Shown: piece by piece, positions 4,535-11,711 of the stretch
How positions within the stretch are numbered: the first letter of the stretch is position 1
Layout: each line of letters begins with the position of its first letter
IMG/VR virus record: IMGVR_UViG_3300005096_000133
Span: 1 to 24,172 of that record
Direction: 5' to 3' (one strand)
Length of the DNA stretch: 24,172 bases
From: a virus
Program-made: the position numbers and the translations under genes
Notes under the pieces: model-generated
The model's input: the letters and a program-made list of their open reading frames with translations, nothing else
Database searches by the model: none
What the model was told of the DNA's origin: nothing

Positions 4535-4695
4535 TCCATATCTTTATAGCGATTTGGCAATCCCCGGACCGTGCATTGAGTTCTGAAACTATCCTCTGCG
4601 ATCAACTGCCGCAACCGCCTGGGCGTAATCTTCCAGACCTTTGCCGCGTCCTTGAGTTTCCAGCCCTTACCAAGTATCGTTTGTTTCAGATCCAT
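4519..4695 (-). CDS. Small HTH-like protein
   Basis: The 58-residue product begins MDLKQTILGKGWKLKDAAKV and continues WKITPRRLRQLIAED. This reads as a helix-turn-helix: a first helix with AAKVW, a turn, then a recognition helix with PRRLRQLI. I chose ATG 4695 because AAAAGGAGCG lies just upstream (4701-4710 on the reverse strand); an in-frame start six codons earlier has no such signal. It is the last gene of the minus-strand operon read from the promoter at 5406-5433, so it may act as a small repressor, excisionase or Cro-like regulator. Which one cannot be told from sequence. Confidence 0.7.
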   Translation of the reverse strand: MDLKQTILGKGWKLKDAAKVWKITPRRLRQLIAEDSFRTQCTVRGLPNRYKDMDQQLE

Positions 4696-4709
4696 TTCAC
4701 CGCTCCTTT

Positions 4710-4820
4710 TCAATCAGGAATTAAATCATACCCGTAATGCCTTGCAACCGTAACAATCAAGTCTTTTACCGTCAGGAAAGTAATTTCTCGGCCGTCAAAT
4801 TTAACATTGATTCGTTTCAT
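4710..4820 (-). CDS. Hypothetical 36-aa protein
   Basis: A short ORF between two better-supported minus-strand genes. The product begins MKRINVKFDGREITFLTVKD and ends HYGYDLIPD, with a clean beta-beta-alpha pattern. The start (ATG ending at 4820) has only a weak GTGGCCC upstream. Its stop lies 14 bases before the start of the HTH-like gene, so the two would be translated in series. Support is position, spacing and plausible protein composition. Not recognised. Confidence 0.5.
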   Translation of the reverse strand: MKRINVKFDGREITFLTVKDLIVTVARHYGYDLIPD

Positions 4821-4845
4821 GATGGGCCACTTTATTTGATTATTT

Positions 4846-5115
4846 TTATGCCAAAAACCACTTACCGTCGATTTTTTCAAATCCGCCTTGATTTTTCAGA
4901 TAATCTCCAAACTCATCATCGTCAGATTCGAGCATGTAGAAATCACCATCTACAACATTATGCTGGTTAACAAGCAGATCCTCGACCTGGCAGATAGTTT
5001 CGACCTCTTCCACCCATTCGATGCAGTCAAATAACGCCTCATCATACGTTGCGCCTGCACCAAAAATAGCATAACCACTTTGCACGACTGCAAATTTAAT
5101 TTCGTTGTTAGCCAT
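4846..5115 (-). CDS. Acidic hypothetical protein (89 aa)
   Basis: Start ATG 5115 has AAAAGGGG upstream with good spacing. The product begins MANNEIKFAVVQSGYAIFGA, resembling a small beta-rich domain with a GATYDEALFDCIEWVEE helix, and carries a DDDEFGDYL acidic patch near residues 65-73. The net charge is strongly negative, as in many early phage proteins that act as DNA mimics, but no such role is shown. It lies 25 bases downstream of the gene at 5141-5374 in the same operon. Confidence 0.7.
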   Translation of the reverse strand: MANNEIKFAVVQSGYAIFGAGATYDEALFDCIEWVEEVETICQVEDLLVNQHNVVDGDFYMLESDDDEFGDYLKNQGGFEKIDGKWFLA

Positions 5116-5140
5116 GATTCACCCCTTTTGTTTGGGTTAT

Positions 5141-5374
5141 TTAAAAGCAATCGCTAATGCAAAAATCTTCCCCGGCCTCTTCAAGTTCTTGGTATTTTGT
5201 GTAGGCATCTTTCCAGATGTCGAATATATCGTCGTCAATTTCATCGTCGCTATCTTGCGCGTCACTGACATAGCAAAATTCGTTCACAAAACCAGTAAGC
5301 AGCGAAGTTTCAGAACCATACGCCAACTCAGCTTCCATTTCCGCTACGTAATTTGCCAATTCGCTTAATTTCAT
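5141..5374 (-). CDS. Acidic hypothetical protein (77 aa), first gene of leftward operon
   Basis: I start it at ATG 5374 (MKLSELANYVAEMEAELAYG) because GGAGG lies 5-9 bases upstream; a start four codons earlier would include that signal in the coding sequence. It is very acidic, with QDSDDEIDDDIFDIW near residues 41-55, and is otherwise helical. It is the promoter-proximal gene of the leftward operon, about 30 bases from the TATTAT box. Early expression and an inhibitory or DNA-mimic role are possible inferences. No family recognised. Confidence 0.7.
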   Translation of the reverse strand: MKLSELANYVAEMEAELAYGSETSLLTGFVNEFCYVSDAQDSDDEIDDDIFDIWKDAYTKYQELEEAGEDFCISDCF

Positions 5375-5405
5375 GTCGTCCTCCATGTGTGTTTGAGTTA
5401 TTTAT

Positions 5406-5433
5406 ATAATAGCAGAAGCATATTTCCTGTCAA
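5406..5433 (-). promoter_or_regulatory. Leftward sigma70-type promoter
   Basis: On the reverse strand: TTGACA (5428-5433), 16 bases, TATTAT (5406-5411). The -35 box is a perfect consensus match. It drives the four minus-strand genes 5374 to 4519 and stands divergent to the promoter at 5485-5513. Confidence 0.75.
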
Positions 5434-5484
5434 GCAAATAATGGGAAATATATTGCTCTTTAGTATTTATTTTGATTAATCAAC

Positions 5485-5513
5485 TTGCATGAATGATTGA
5501 AAACGGCTATAAT
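5485..5513 (+). promoter_or_regulatory. Rightward sigma70-type promoter (putative late promoter)
   Basis: TTGCAT (5485-5490), exactly 17 bases, TATAAT (5508-5513, perfect -10 box). Transcription would begin near 5520, about 85 bases before the first gene of the rightward lysis, packaging and virion block. An intrinsic terminator lies in between. Confidence 0.75.
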
Positions 5514-5569
5514 ATGTTCAAATGCGATCTTGCCCAGATGGGATTTACTCCCGTCGGCCCCTTCCAGTT

Positions 5570-5592
5570 GCCCCGCTGGTTGGGGCTTTTTT
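5570..5592 (+). terminator. Intrinsic terminator or attenuator in the rightward leader
   Basis: GCCCC (5570-5574), 7-base loop, GGGGC (5582-5586), then six T (5587-5592). It sits between the rightward promoter and its first gene, so unmodified transcripts would end after about 70 bases. An alternative CCAG/CTGG stem (5564-5567 with 5576-5579) overlaps it. This suggests regulated read-through. Confidence 0.65.
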
Positions 5593-5604
5593 ATTGGAGT
5601 CGCA

Positions 5605-5802
5605 ATGCTGAAAACCTGCCCGTGTGGCGATACGTTGGAACCTGATAGATGTTGCGTTGTTTGCACGTCTCAGTGTCCGCGTAGATGCCCGTGCAGCACA
5701 GGGTGTGGCAACTGTAGCAAATATCCATCATGGGACATGTCAGAGCGTATCAGGCAAATCAAAAATGATTCAAACACACCTCAGGAGCTGATTTTTGAAT
5801 GA
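5605..5802 (+). CDS. Cys-rich, probably zinc-binding small protein (65 aa)
   Basis: ATG 5605 with GGAG five bases upstream is preferred. The longer in-frame ORF from 5497 would begin inside the promoter spacer and run through the terminator. Residues 5-37 hold eleven Cys, including CPCGDT, CCVVC, CPRRCPC and CGNC, arranged like paired metal-binding knuckles. The C-terminal half (SERIRQIKNDSNTPQELIFE) is polar and helical. It is the first gene after the attenuator, and its end overlaps the start of the holin-like gene. A regulatory role is possible; no family recognised. Confidence 0.7.
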   Translation: MLKTCPCGDTLEPDRCCVVCTSQCPRRCPCSTGCGNCSKYPSWDMSERIRQIKNDSNTPQELIFE

Positions 5803-6052
5803 GATTGCAGACCACGTCGACCGCCGCAAATTATCCGAGGCTGATATAGCTGCAATTGTTGATGCTATCGGTGATAGATGCATAAAATGCCACGCATTCC
5901 CGACCGAGGATGAGCGATCATCGATCCGGCGGATAGTTAAAATTGTAAACGGGGCATCATCTACTATCGGGCTATCAGTTATAATCGCATTCCTCGGCGC
6001 AATATACGGGATTATCAAACTGGGGCTGAGTTTCTGGCGGGGTGGACCATGA
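5795..6052 (+). CDS. Single-span membrane protein, putative holin (85 aa)
   Basis: TTG 5795 is chosen because AGGAG (5783-5787) sits seven bases upstream and the next ATG is out of frame. The N-terminal half is charged and soluble, with CIKCHAFPTEDER near residues 29-41. A hydrophobic segment at about 57-80 (TIGLSVIIAFLGAIYGIIKL) reads as one transmembrane helix, followed by a short basic tail. The layout matches small phage membrane proteins placed just before endolysins. The stop overlaps the endolysin start in ATGA. A holin role is inferred from this pairing, not from a known motif; a spanin-like role is less likely. Confidence 0.65.
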   Translation: MNEIADHVDRRKLSEADIAAIVDAIGDRCIKCHAFPTEDERSSIRRIVKIVNGASSTIGLSVIIAFLGAIYGIIKLGLSFWRGGP

Positions 6053-6453
6053 CCAGCGATGCGCAATGGGAGTTTTTGAAGGATGAAGCAAGGCTGATAT
6101 TTTATTTGATGGAAAGCGATATCAGATATAAAGCCACGGGCGGCGATCTATTTAGGTCACACGAGGAGCAAATCAGAAAATACAATGCCGGACTCAGCAA
6201 TACAATGGAGAGCAGGCACAGAGTTCGGCAGGCGATTGATTTGAATTTTTGGGTTAATGGGCAGTATTTGATGGATAAAGTTGAAAAGGCAAAAAAAACC
6301 AAAGATCCTGAAAAGATAAAAAAAGCTAAAAAGGAAATCTTGGCATTGCTCGGCCCGGTTGGAACATACTGGGAGTCACTCAACATCAAAAACAGAGCCG
6401 GTATGTTTTGGGAGAGTCCGTTTGACCCTGGGCATTTCGAGCGCACGGCATAA
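6049..6453 (+). CDS. Endolysin, M15-family L-Ala-D-Glu-type peptidase
   Basis: The 134-residue product has the layout of M15 (VanY/endolysin) zinc peptidases that cut peptidoglycan stem peptides. FRSHEEQIRKYNAG (35-48) matches the family's substrate-side block. His57 (SRH) and Asp64 (AIDLN) are spaced as the first two zinc ligands, and His129 (DPGHFE) is the third. GTYWESL (105-111) is the usual block before the last motif. There is no signal peptide, so export would need the holin-like protein encoded just upstream. A Lys-rich insert (residues 78-95) is unusual but would sit in a loop. A tRNA follows eight bases after the stop. Confidence 0.85.
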   Translation: MTSDAQWEFLKDEARLIFYLMESDIRYKATGGDLFRSHEEQIRKYNAGLSNTMESRHRVRQAIDLNFWVNGQYLMDKVEKAKKTKDPEKIKKAKKEILALLGPVGTYWESLNIKNRAGMFWESPFDPGHFERTA

Positions 6454-6460
6454 TCCAAAC

Positions 6461-6536
6461 GCCGCTGTAGCTCAGTTGGGAGAGCGCCTGTTTTGTACTC
6501 AGGCTGTCGCGGGTTCGATTCCTGCCAGCGGCTCCA
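6461..6536 (+). tRNA. tRNA-Thr (UGU), between lysis and packaging genes
   Basis: Acceptor GCCGCTG pairs perfectly with CAGCGGC, then T and an encoded CCA. D arm GCTC/GAGC is perfect. Anticodon arm CCTGT-TTTGTAC-TCAGG (one T-T mismatch next to the loop) gives anticodon TGT. T arm GCGGG-TTCGATT-CCTGC is perfect. It is a better cloverleaf than the Thr tRNA at 3306 and has the same anticodon but a different body sequence. Confidence 0.93.
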
Positions 6537-6610
6537 ATATAGTCAATGCCACGGTATGGGCAATACTGATATCGTTTGCTACACGGCAATTACGGGGATC
6601 GATTTCACGG

Positions 6611-6787
6611 ATGTCAGACAAAAACAACGTTGACAGCGAGTTTTGCAAATCATTCTGTTCTGCCGGTAGATTTTACGACACTCGTGGCTGCATGTGTGGA
6701 GAGATCTGTAGACACCCCAACCCGAGACTATTAAGAGAGGCAAACGATGGGACGATGTCCGAAATGCGGGATGACGCTAACTCCTGA
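6611..6787 (+). CDS. Cys-rich hypothetical protein (58 aa)
   Basis: ATG 6611 opens a frame starting MSDKNNVDSEFCKSFCSAGR. Six Cys lie in the first half (C-x3-C, then CMCGEIC near residues 27-33), a plausible metal-binding or disulfide-rich fold. The binding site is weak (GGGG about 15 bases upstream). Its last 41 bases overlap the zinc-ribbon ORF at 6747 in another frame, which lowers confidence in one of the two. The 70 bases between the tRNA and this ORF hold nothing I recognise. Confidence 0.45.
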   Translation: MSDKNNVDSEFCKSFCSAGRFYDTRGCMCGEICRHPNPRLLREANDGTMSEMRDDANS

Positions 6788-6830
6788 TGGCAGATGTCTA
6801 GATTGCGGAGGATATAAACGAGGTGGGTAA
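6747..6830 (+). CDS. 27-aa zinc-ribbon miniprotein
   Basis: ATG 6747 follows AAGAGAGG with six-base spacing. The product MGRCPKCGMTLTPDGRCLDC continues GGYKRGG. CPKCG and CLDCGG are two CxxC knuckles 11 residues apart, the minimal zinc-ribbon pattern. It ends eight bases into the terminase small subunit gene (start 6823), so the two may be translationally coupled. Such miniproteins are easily missed by gene callers. Function unknown; nucleic-acid or protein binding is typical of the fold. Confidence 0.65.
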   Translation: MGRCPKCGMTLTPDGRCLDCGGYKRGG

Positions 6831-7200
6831 CAAAGGACGGCCGACAGATTATAAAAAAGAGTATGCAGCGCAAGCAACAGGACTCTGCAGACTCGGATAT
6901 ATAGATAAGGATCTCGGTAATTATTTTGGCGTTTCAGAGCAAACGATTAATGCGTGGAAGAAAAAGTTTCCAGATTTTCTTGAGGCCATAAAAGAAGGTA
7001 AGGACGATTCGGACCGAATGGTTGTCGATTCTCTGTTCAGAAAAGCCATTGATGGAGACACCACCGCTATGATTTTCTGGCTGAAGAATAGGCAAAAACG
7101 TAATTGGCGCGACAAACAGGATCACGAGTTAACTGGGAAAGATGGCGAGCCATTAGGATTTATCATTGTCCCACAAAAAAATAGCGTGGAAGCCGACTGA
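6823..7200 (+). CDS. terS: Terminase small subunit
   Basis: This 125-residue protein binds phage DNA at the packaging site and feeds it to the large subunit. An N-terminal HTH is visible: ATGLCRLGYIDKDLGNYFGV then SEQTINAWKKKFPDFLEAIK (about residues 15-55). SLFRKAIDGDTTAMIFWLKN (66-85) and RQKRNWRD match the oligomerisation and C-terminal blocks of terminase small subunits. It starts at GTG 6823 with GGAGG about 11 bases upstream. The 3' end overlaps the large subunit gene by 35 bases, and order and overlap support the assignment. Confidence 0.88.
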   Translation: MGNKGRPTDYKKEYAAQATGLCRLGYIDKDLGNYFGVSEQTINAWKKKFPDFLEAIKEGKDDSDRMVVDSLFRKAIDGDTTAMIFWLKNRQKRNWRDKQDHELTGKDGEPLGFIIVPQKNSVEAD

Positions 7201-8512
7201 CAAACAGACCCTGTTTCTCGCGGCTCCAGAAAATGAAGTTTTGTACGGCGGTGCCGCAGGTGGTGGGAAAAGCGATGCTCTCCTAGTTGATGCTCTCGGT
7301 TTGCAGCAAAACGCGCTTGAGTACAACAATTACAAAGCACTTATTATCCGCCGGACATTTCAAGAACTGCGGGAGCTGATAGACAGAAGCCGTGAGATCT
7401 ACCGGGTTGTATCTCCTGCCGCTAAATATCTGGCGAGCGATAAATACTGGCGATTCCCCAGTGGCGCAGTGATTGAGTTCGGATATTTGGAGCGCGAGCA
7501 GGATAGGCACCAATATCAAGGAAGACAATATCAGTGGATTGGATGGGATGAGTTAACACAATGGCCTACGCCAATCTCCTACGAGTATTTAATGTCTCGG
7601 CTGCGGAGCGTAAACCCTAAAATACAATGTTACTGCCGTGCGACGACAAACCCTGGCGGTATTGGGCACAAATGGGTTAAGGCCAGATGGGGGATTGACG
7701 ATAGCGGAGCCGCCACCTCGTCGATGGTAGAGATCGACGGGCGAGTGTTCAGGCGTAGATTTATTCCCGCAAAGCTCTCCGATAACATCCATTTTGACAA
7801 TAGCGGGTACCGAGAGCAATTAATGCAGCTCTCAGAGGCCGACAGACGCGCGTTGTTGGATGGACGCTGGGATAACCCTGAGATAACTGGGGCTGTTTAT
7901 GGCGATGAATTGGGAGAGGCTCAGCTTTCAGGGCGGATAAGATCCGTCCCGCACGAGAAAGGATTGCCAGTTTATACGTTCTGGGACCTAGGTCGCAATG
8001 ATACCACAGCGATCTGGTTCATGCAGGACATCTCTGGCGAGTATCGATTCATCGATTATTACGAGGACAGCGGTCAGCAAATAGCGGATTACGCCAGAGT
8101 TCTCCAGGATCGACAGTATTTGTATGGTGGGCATTATTTGCCTCACGATGGAGCTGTTACCGATTTATCAGGGTTTGAATCAAGACGAGATATTTTAGAG
8201 CGTGCTGGCCTGCATCCGATTGATATCGTTCCGAGAATTAAAAGTCTCGGACTCGGGATTGAAATGACACGCAGGGTCCTCCACAAATGCTATTTCGATA
8301 AGACAAAATGTGCAGGTGGAATTAATGCATTGAGATCATATCGACGTAGGTTCAATGCTGATCTCCAACAGTATAGCGATGATCCGATCCACGACTGGTC
8401 AAGCAATGGATCAGACGCATTTAGGCAATTTGCCCAAGGGTATTGCCCTACTCCGGTTATGCGCAACTCGGCAAGGCCGGTAAAAGTAATCTCATTTAGC
8501 GGATGGACATAA
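7166..8512 (+). CDS. terL: Terminase large subunit (packaging ATPase/nuclease)
   Basis: The motor that pumps DNA into the prohead and cuts it. Walker A GGAAGGGKS is at residues 28-36. Walker B with catalytic acid is WIGWDE at 124-129, and the coupling motif TTNPGG is at 160-165. The nuclease domain starts at FWDLGRNDTTAIWF (about 272-285, first acid Asp274), with further conserved LPHDGA and DPIHDWSSNGSDAFR blocks. Length 448 is normal. The start is TTG 7166 with TAGGA upstream; no ATG/GTG lies between it and the first conserved residues. The stop overlaps the portal start as TAATG. Confidence 0.95.
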   Translation: MSHKKIAWKPTDKQTLFLAAPENEVLYGGAAGGGKSDALLVDALGLQQNALEYNNYKALIIRRTFQELRELIDRSREIYRVVSPAAKYLASDKYWRFPSGAVIEFGYLEREQDRHQYQGRQYQWIGWDELTQWPTPISYEYLMSRLRSVNPKIQCYCRATTNPGGIGHKWVKARWGIDDSGAATSSMVEIDGRVFRRRFIPAKLSDNIHFDNSGYREQLMQLSEADRRALLDGRWDNPEITGAVYGDELGEAQLSGRIRSVPHEKGLPVYTFWDLGRNDTTAIWFMQDISGEYRFIDYYEDSGQQIADYARVLQDRQYLYGGHYLPHDGAVTDLSGFESRRDILERAGLHPIDIVPRIKSLGLGIEMTRRVLHKCYFDKTKCAGGINALRSYRRRFNADLQQYSDDPIHDWSSNGSDAFRQFAQGYCPTPVMRNSARPVKVISFSGWT

Positions 8513-10482
8513 TGCCAGGACTCCAAGTTATCAATAATGCACAGATCGACAAGTATCAGCAGCAGGAGCTGGCGAAACTATCCACTCCTGAGGTTGTTCT
8601 GTCGCTATTGGCTACTCATGTTAGAGATGTGTGGCAGCGCAACAAGAACGCAAAGGCCGACATTGAGCCTAAATTAAACTCTGCTCTTCGGGCTCGAAAG
8701 GGTGAATATTCCGAAACGGAATTAGCCAACATTAGGTCAACCGGCGGCAGTGAAATTTACATGATGCTGGTCGATGAAAAATGTACAGCGGTCGAGGATT
8801 GGCTGACAGATCTGCTACTCGGTCCCGATTCTGCATGGGGATTGGATAAAACACCGATACCTGACATTTCGGACGAAGAGAAACAGCAAATTGCTGAACG
8901 TCTGATGGCGCAATATCAAACCGACATTCAGTCGGGAATGATTGCACCGACCGAAATGCAAAACTATATCGAAGAAGTCGAGTCTGAATTCAAAAAGGCA
9001 ATTGAAGAACACGCGACAGAGGAGATCAAAAAGCTCGAAGAAGCGATAAATGATATTTTGGTCGAGGGAAAGTTCAAGGATGCTCTCGGCCAGGTTATTT
9101 CTGATATCGTCACGTTTCCGGCAGGTATTCTCAAGGGGCCGATAGTCAGGAAAAAAATATCTACAGAATGGGTAGACGGTGCAATCCAGTTAACCGATCA
9201 GTTTGTGATTGAGTTCGATCGGGTTTCCCCGTTCAATTATTATCCTGCTCCCGGCGCATGCTTTCCTGGAGACGGGCCGGAAATAGAGAGACATCGAATC
9301 ACAAGATCTGGATTGGCATCGATGAAAGGTGTTGACGGATACGATCCGAAAGCTATTGATGACATCTTAACCAGAGCTGGCAATGGTGAGTTGTCGAGCT
9401 GGCTTGAAGAAGTAGCTACCGAACAAACCGCAGACAATTCTATAACGCAAAAAAGCGACAAGATCGATGCGCTCCAATTCTGGGGTGATGTTCAGGGGTT
9501 GAAACTGATCGAATGGGGGATAGATGTTCCTGATCCACTGGCAGAATACCGGGCTGAGGTCTGGTTGATTAAAGATAAGGTGATCAAGGCAACTATCTGC
9601 ACGGATCATCAATCAATTTATTATGCAACGAGCTATCGTAAGCGTAACGGTACAATCTGGGGGAGTGGTGTTCCTGATTTGATCGGAGATATCGGCGGTC
9701 TGTGTAACTCGGCAGCAAGAAACCTTGTGAACAACATGGCGATCTGTAGCGGTCCACAGGCGGTTATTGACCTGGCTGCACTTCCTGACGGCGAGGACGT
9801 TACCAACATTAGGCCCTGGAGAGTCTGGCAGATCAATACCAAGTCCGCCCCACAATCAAAAGGGTTGAGCTTTTTCACACCGCCGAACGCAATTAACGAA
9901 CTGCTTAAGACCTACGAGTTTTTCTCGTCCGAAGCTGACAATAAAGCTGGAATCCCGAGGTTCTCATATGGTCAGCAGGGTGGTGGTGGTGCTCTTGGCA
10001 CTGCTACCGGTACCTCGATCATGATGAATAATGCTACACGGGGGATTAAGGGTATTGTTCGTAACATCGATACTGGAGTGGTTGAGCCAAGCTTGGCCGA
10101 ACTTTATCGGTGGTGCTTGAAATATGCCCCTGAGAAGTTAGGCGATTATGCTGGTGACGCAAAAATCGTTGCCAAAGGGTCGAAAACTCTCATCAATAAA
10201 GAGCAGACAGCTGTTCGCAAAAACGAATTGCTCGGAATCGTCCTGAACCCTGCTGTGTTGCAGATTATCGGCCCTGCTGGTCTTTCTGAGGTGTTGCGAA
10301 GTGTCTTTGATGGTCTAGACATGGATGTCAATAAGATCATCCCAGATCGGCTTGGAACTGAAAGGATGTTGTTTCAGCAATCACAACAGCAAATTGCACA
10401 ACAAGGTCAGCCGCAGGGTAACAATGTTTCTCAGGATGTTCTTCCCAGCGGTCAAAGAACAGGGGATTATTCAACCGCATGA
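8512..10482 (+). CDS. Portal protein (large, podovirus type)
   Basis: Expected to form the dodecameric ring through which DNA enters and leaves the capsid. It has about 656 residues from ATG 8512, which overlaps the TerL stop; an in-frame ATG at 8503 is an alternative. The N-terminal half is helical and acidic (long helix around 120-185). The central part has SPFNYYPAPGA and WGSGVPDLIGDIGGLCNSAARNLVNNM blocks typical of large portals. GTATGTSIMMNNATRGIKGIVRNI follows, and the C-terminal tail is Gln-rich. Position after TerL and length are the main evidence, because portals diverge strongly. Confidence 0.85.
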   Translation: MPGLQVINNAQIDKYQQQELAKLSTPEVVLSLLATHVRDVWQRNKNAKADIEPKLNSALRARKGEYSETELANIRSTGGSEIYMMLVDEKCTAVEDWLTDLLLGPDSAWGLDKTPIPDISDEEKQQIAERLMAQYQTDIQSGMIAPTEMQNYIEEVESEFKKAIEEHATEEIKKLEEAINDILVEGKFKDALGQVISDIVTFPAGILKGPIVRKKISTEWVDGAIQLTDQFVIEFDRVSPFNYYPAPGACFPGDGPEIERHRITRSGLASMKGVDGYDPKAIDDILTRAGNGELSSWLEEVATEQTADNSITQKSDKIDALQFWGDVQGLKLIEWGIDVPDPLAEYRAEVWLIKDKVIKATICTDHQSIYYATSYRKRNGTIWGSGVPDLIGDIGGLCNSAARNLVNNMAICSGPQAVIDLAALPDGEDVTNIRPWRVWQINTKSAPQSKGLSFFTPPNAINELLKTYEFFSSEADNKAGIPRFSYGQQGGGGALGTATGTSIMMNNATRGIKGIVRNIDTGVVEPSLAELYRWCLKYAPEKLGDYAGDAKIVAKGSKTLINKEQTAVRKNELLGIVLNPAVLQIIGPAGLSEVLRSVFDGLDMDVNKIIPDRLGTERMLFQQSQQQIAQQGQPQGNNVSQDVLPSGQRTGDYSTA

Positions 10483-10727
10483 TGGAAAGTAAAAGCAAAC
10501 AAGTCCTGATTGCACTGAACAGTTTAAAGACAACTGAAGACGGTCGAATTATCATTAAATGGTTTGACGATTCGATGACCGTTATTACAGACAGTCTCAT
10601 TATGGCCAGTGGTGAAGCGGAGACACGCCAAGCGCAGGGCGCAGCCCGTTTGCTATGTGAGATTCTTGATAGTATTAACAATGCCTCGGACGCCATACGA
10701 AGCATTCGCAACCGTGAGGATACCTGA
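10479..10727 (+). CDS. Conserved small phage protein between portal and scaffold (82 aa)
   Basis: The ATG overlaps the portal stop as ATGA; a second ATG follows directly. The N-terminal half reads LIALNSLKTTEDGRIIIKWF and the middle has GEAETRQAQGAARLLCEIL, a block seen in small proteins encoded next to the portal in several podoviruses. It is helical, with no Cys pair and no membrane segment. An assembly accessory role is plausible from position only. A 37-base gap with an AGGGAGG binding site leads into the scaffold gene. Confidence 0.7.
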   Translation: MMESKSKQVLIALNSLKTTEDGRIIIKWFDDSMTVITDSLIMASGEAETRQAQGAARLLCEILDSINNASDAIRSIRNREDT

Positions 10728-10764
10728 CGGCCCTCACGTTGGAGACCCCTAGGGAGGCCCAAAC

Positions 10765-11655
10765 ATGTCAGTACCGGAGCAAGTTAAGAAGCAAGTAGAA
10801 CACGCCAAGGAGATCCGCTCGGCCCTTGAGAAAAAGGATACCGAGACACCAACAGAGGAGTTGTCCGACACTGAAACTCAGGTAGAACCTGACATTCAAC
10901 CGGAAACACGTTCTCTGACAGAAGATTGGGAGGCAAAGTACCGAACTCTGTATGGAAAGTATATGGCAGAGATCCCCCGCATGAACGAAAAGATTGCAGA
11001 ATTGGAAGGAATCATCGGCGATTTGTCGGAAAAACAGGCCGGTTCTGAAGTAACAACCGATCCTGAATACGATCTAGACGCTTTTGCAGAATACGGGGAG
11101 GAATTCAAGGTGCTTGCTGAACGCAACATTGAAGCTGAGAAAACTATCAGCGCCCTGACCGAAAAGGTCAACAAAATGGCAGCTGAGCTTCAAGATACAA
11201 AGAATGACGTTGGTTCAATCGGAGAGCAGACCGCCGCAGTGACAGAACGTGATTTTTTCGACGATTTAACAAAGGCTGTTCCAGAATGGGAGAAAATCAA
11301 TGCCCGTAACGACTGGCTAAAATGGCTTGAGGAAGTCGATCAGATCACAGGTTCAACTCGGCAGGCGCTTCTCGATGATGCCAAGGCCGCTCTTAACGTT
11401 TCGCGTGTTGCAGCAATCTTTAAGGCATTCTCTGGCGTAAAACCTACTGCACCGCCTATTTCTTCACAAGTATCGCCTCAAAAACAAGGTGGTGAGGCCC
11501 CGGTCACTTCAGATAAAAAAATATGGAGTGGCGCTGACATCACAAAGTTCTTCAAAGACAAAAGAGATAACCAATTCCTCGGGCGAGAAAAAGAAGCTGC
11601 GGCTATGGAAGCTGACATCTTCCTCGCGCAAAAGGAAGGTCGAATTATTAATTGA
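10765..11655 (+). CDS. Capsid scaffolding protein
   Basis: It would organise coat subunits into a prohead and then leave or be degraded. The 296-residue product is acidic and largely helical: an N-terminal charged helix, a disordered Glu/Thr-rich stretch (about 25-55), a coiled coil (YRTLYGKYMAEIPRMNEKIAELEG, then AERNIEAEKTISALTEKVNKM), a Pro/Gln-rich linker (about 228-250), and a basic C-terminal end (TKFFKDKRDNQFLGREKEAA) that would bind coat protein as in P22. It sits directly upstream of the capsid gene. AGGGAGG precedes ATG 10765 by seven bases. Confidence 0.82.
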   Translation: MSVPEQVKKQVEHAKEIRSALEKKDTETPTEELSDTETQVEPDIQPETRSLTEDWEAKYRTLYGKYMAEIPRMNEKIAELEGIIGDLSEKQAGSEVTTDPEYDLDAFAEYGEEFKVLAERNIEAEKTISALTEKVNKMAAELQDTKNDVGSIGEQTAAVTERDFFDDLTKAVPEWEKINARNDWLKWLEEVDQITGSTRQALLDDAKAALNVSRVAAIFKAFSGVKPTAPPISSQVSPQKQGGEAPVTSDKKIWSGADITKFFKDKRDNQFLGREKEAAAMEADIFLAQKEGRIIN

Positions 11656-11658
11656 TCA

Positions 11659-11698
11659 CTGCCGGGAGGCAGAGAAGATAACTACTGTCGGGAGACAG
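11659..11698 (+). promoter_or_regulatory. Tandem GNRA hairpins before the capsid gene
   Basis: Two consecutive 14-base hairpins: CTGCC-GGGA-GGCAG (11659-11672) and CTGTC-GGGA-GACAG (11685-11698). They share stem, GGGA (GNRA-class) loop and context, and differ by a compensated C-G to T-A pair. The second ends one base before the AAGGAG of the capsid gene. They may stabilise the mRNA or tune translation. Confidence 0.6.
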
Positions 11699-11711
11699 AA
11701 GGAGAACAACC

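Noticed and set aside
5497-5604. N-terminal extension of the Cys-rich gene from ATG 5497
   Set aside because: That start lies within the promoter spacer, before the expected transcription start, and the extension crosses an intrinsic terminator.
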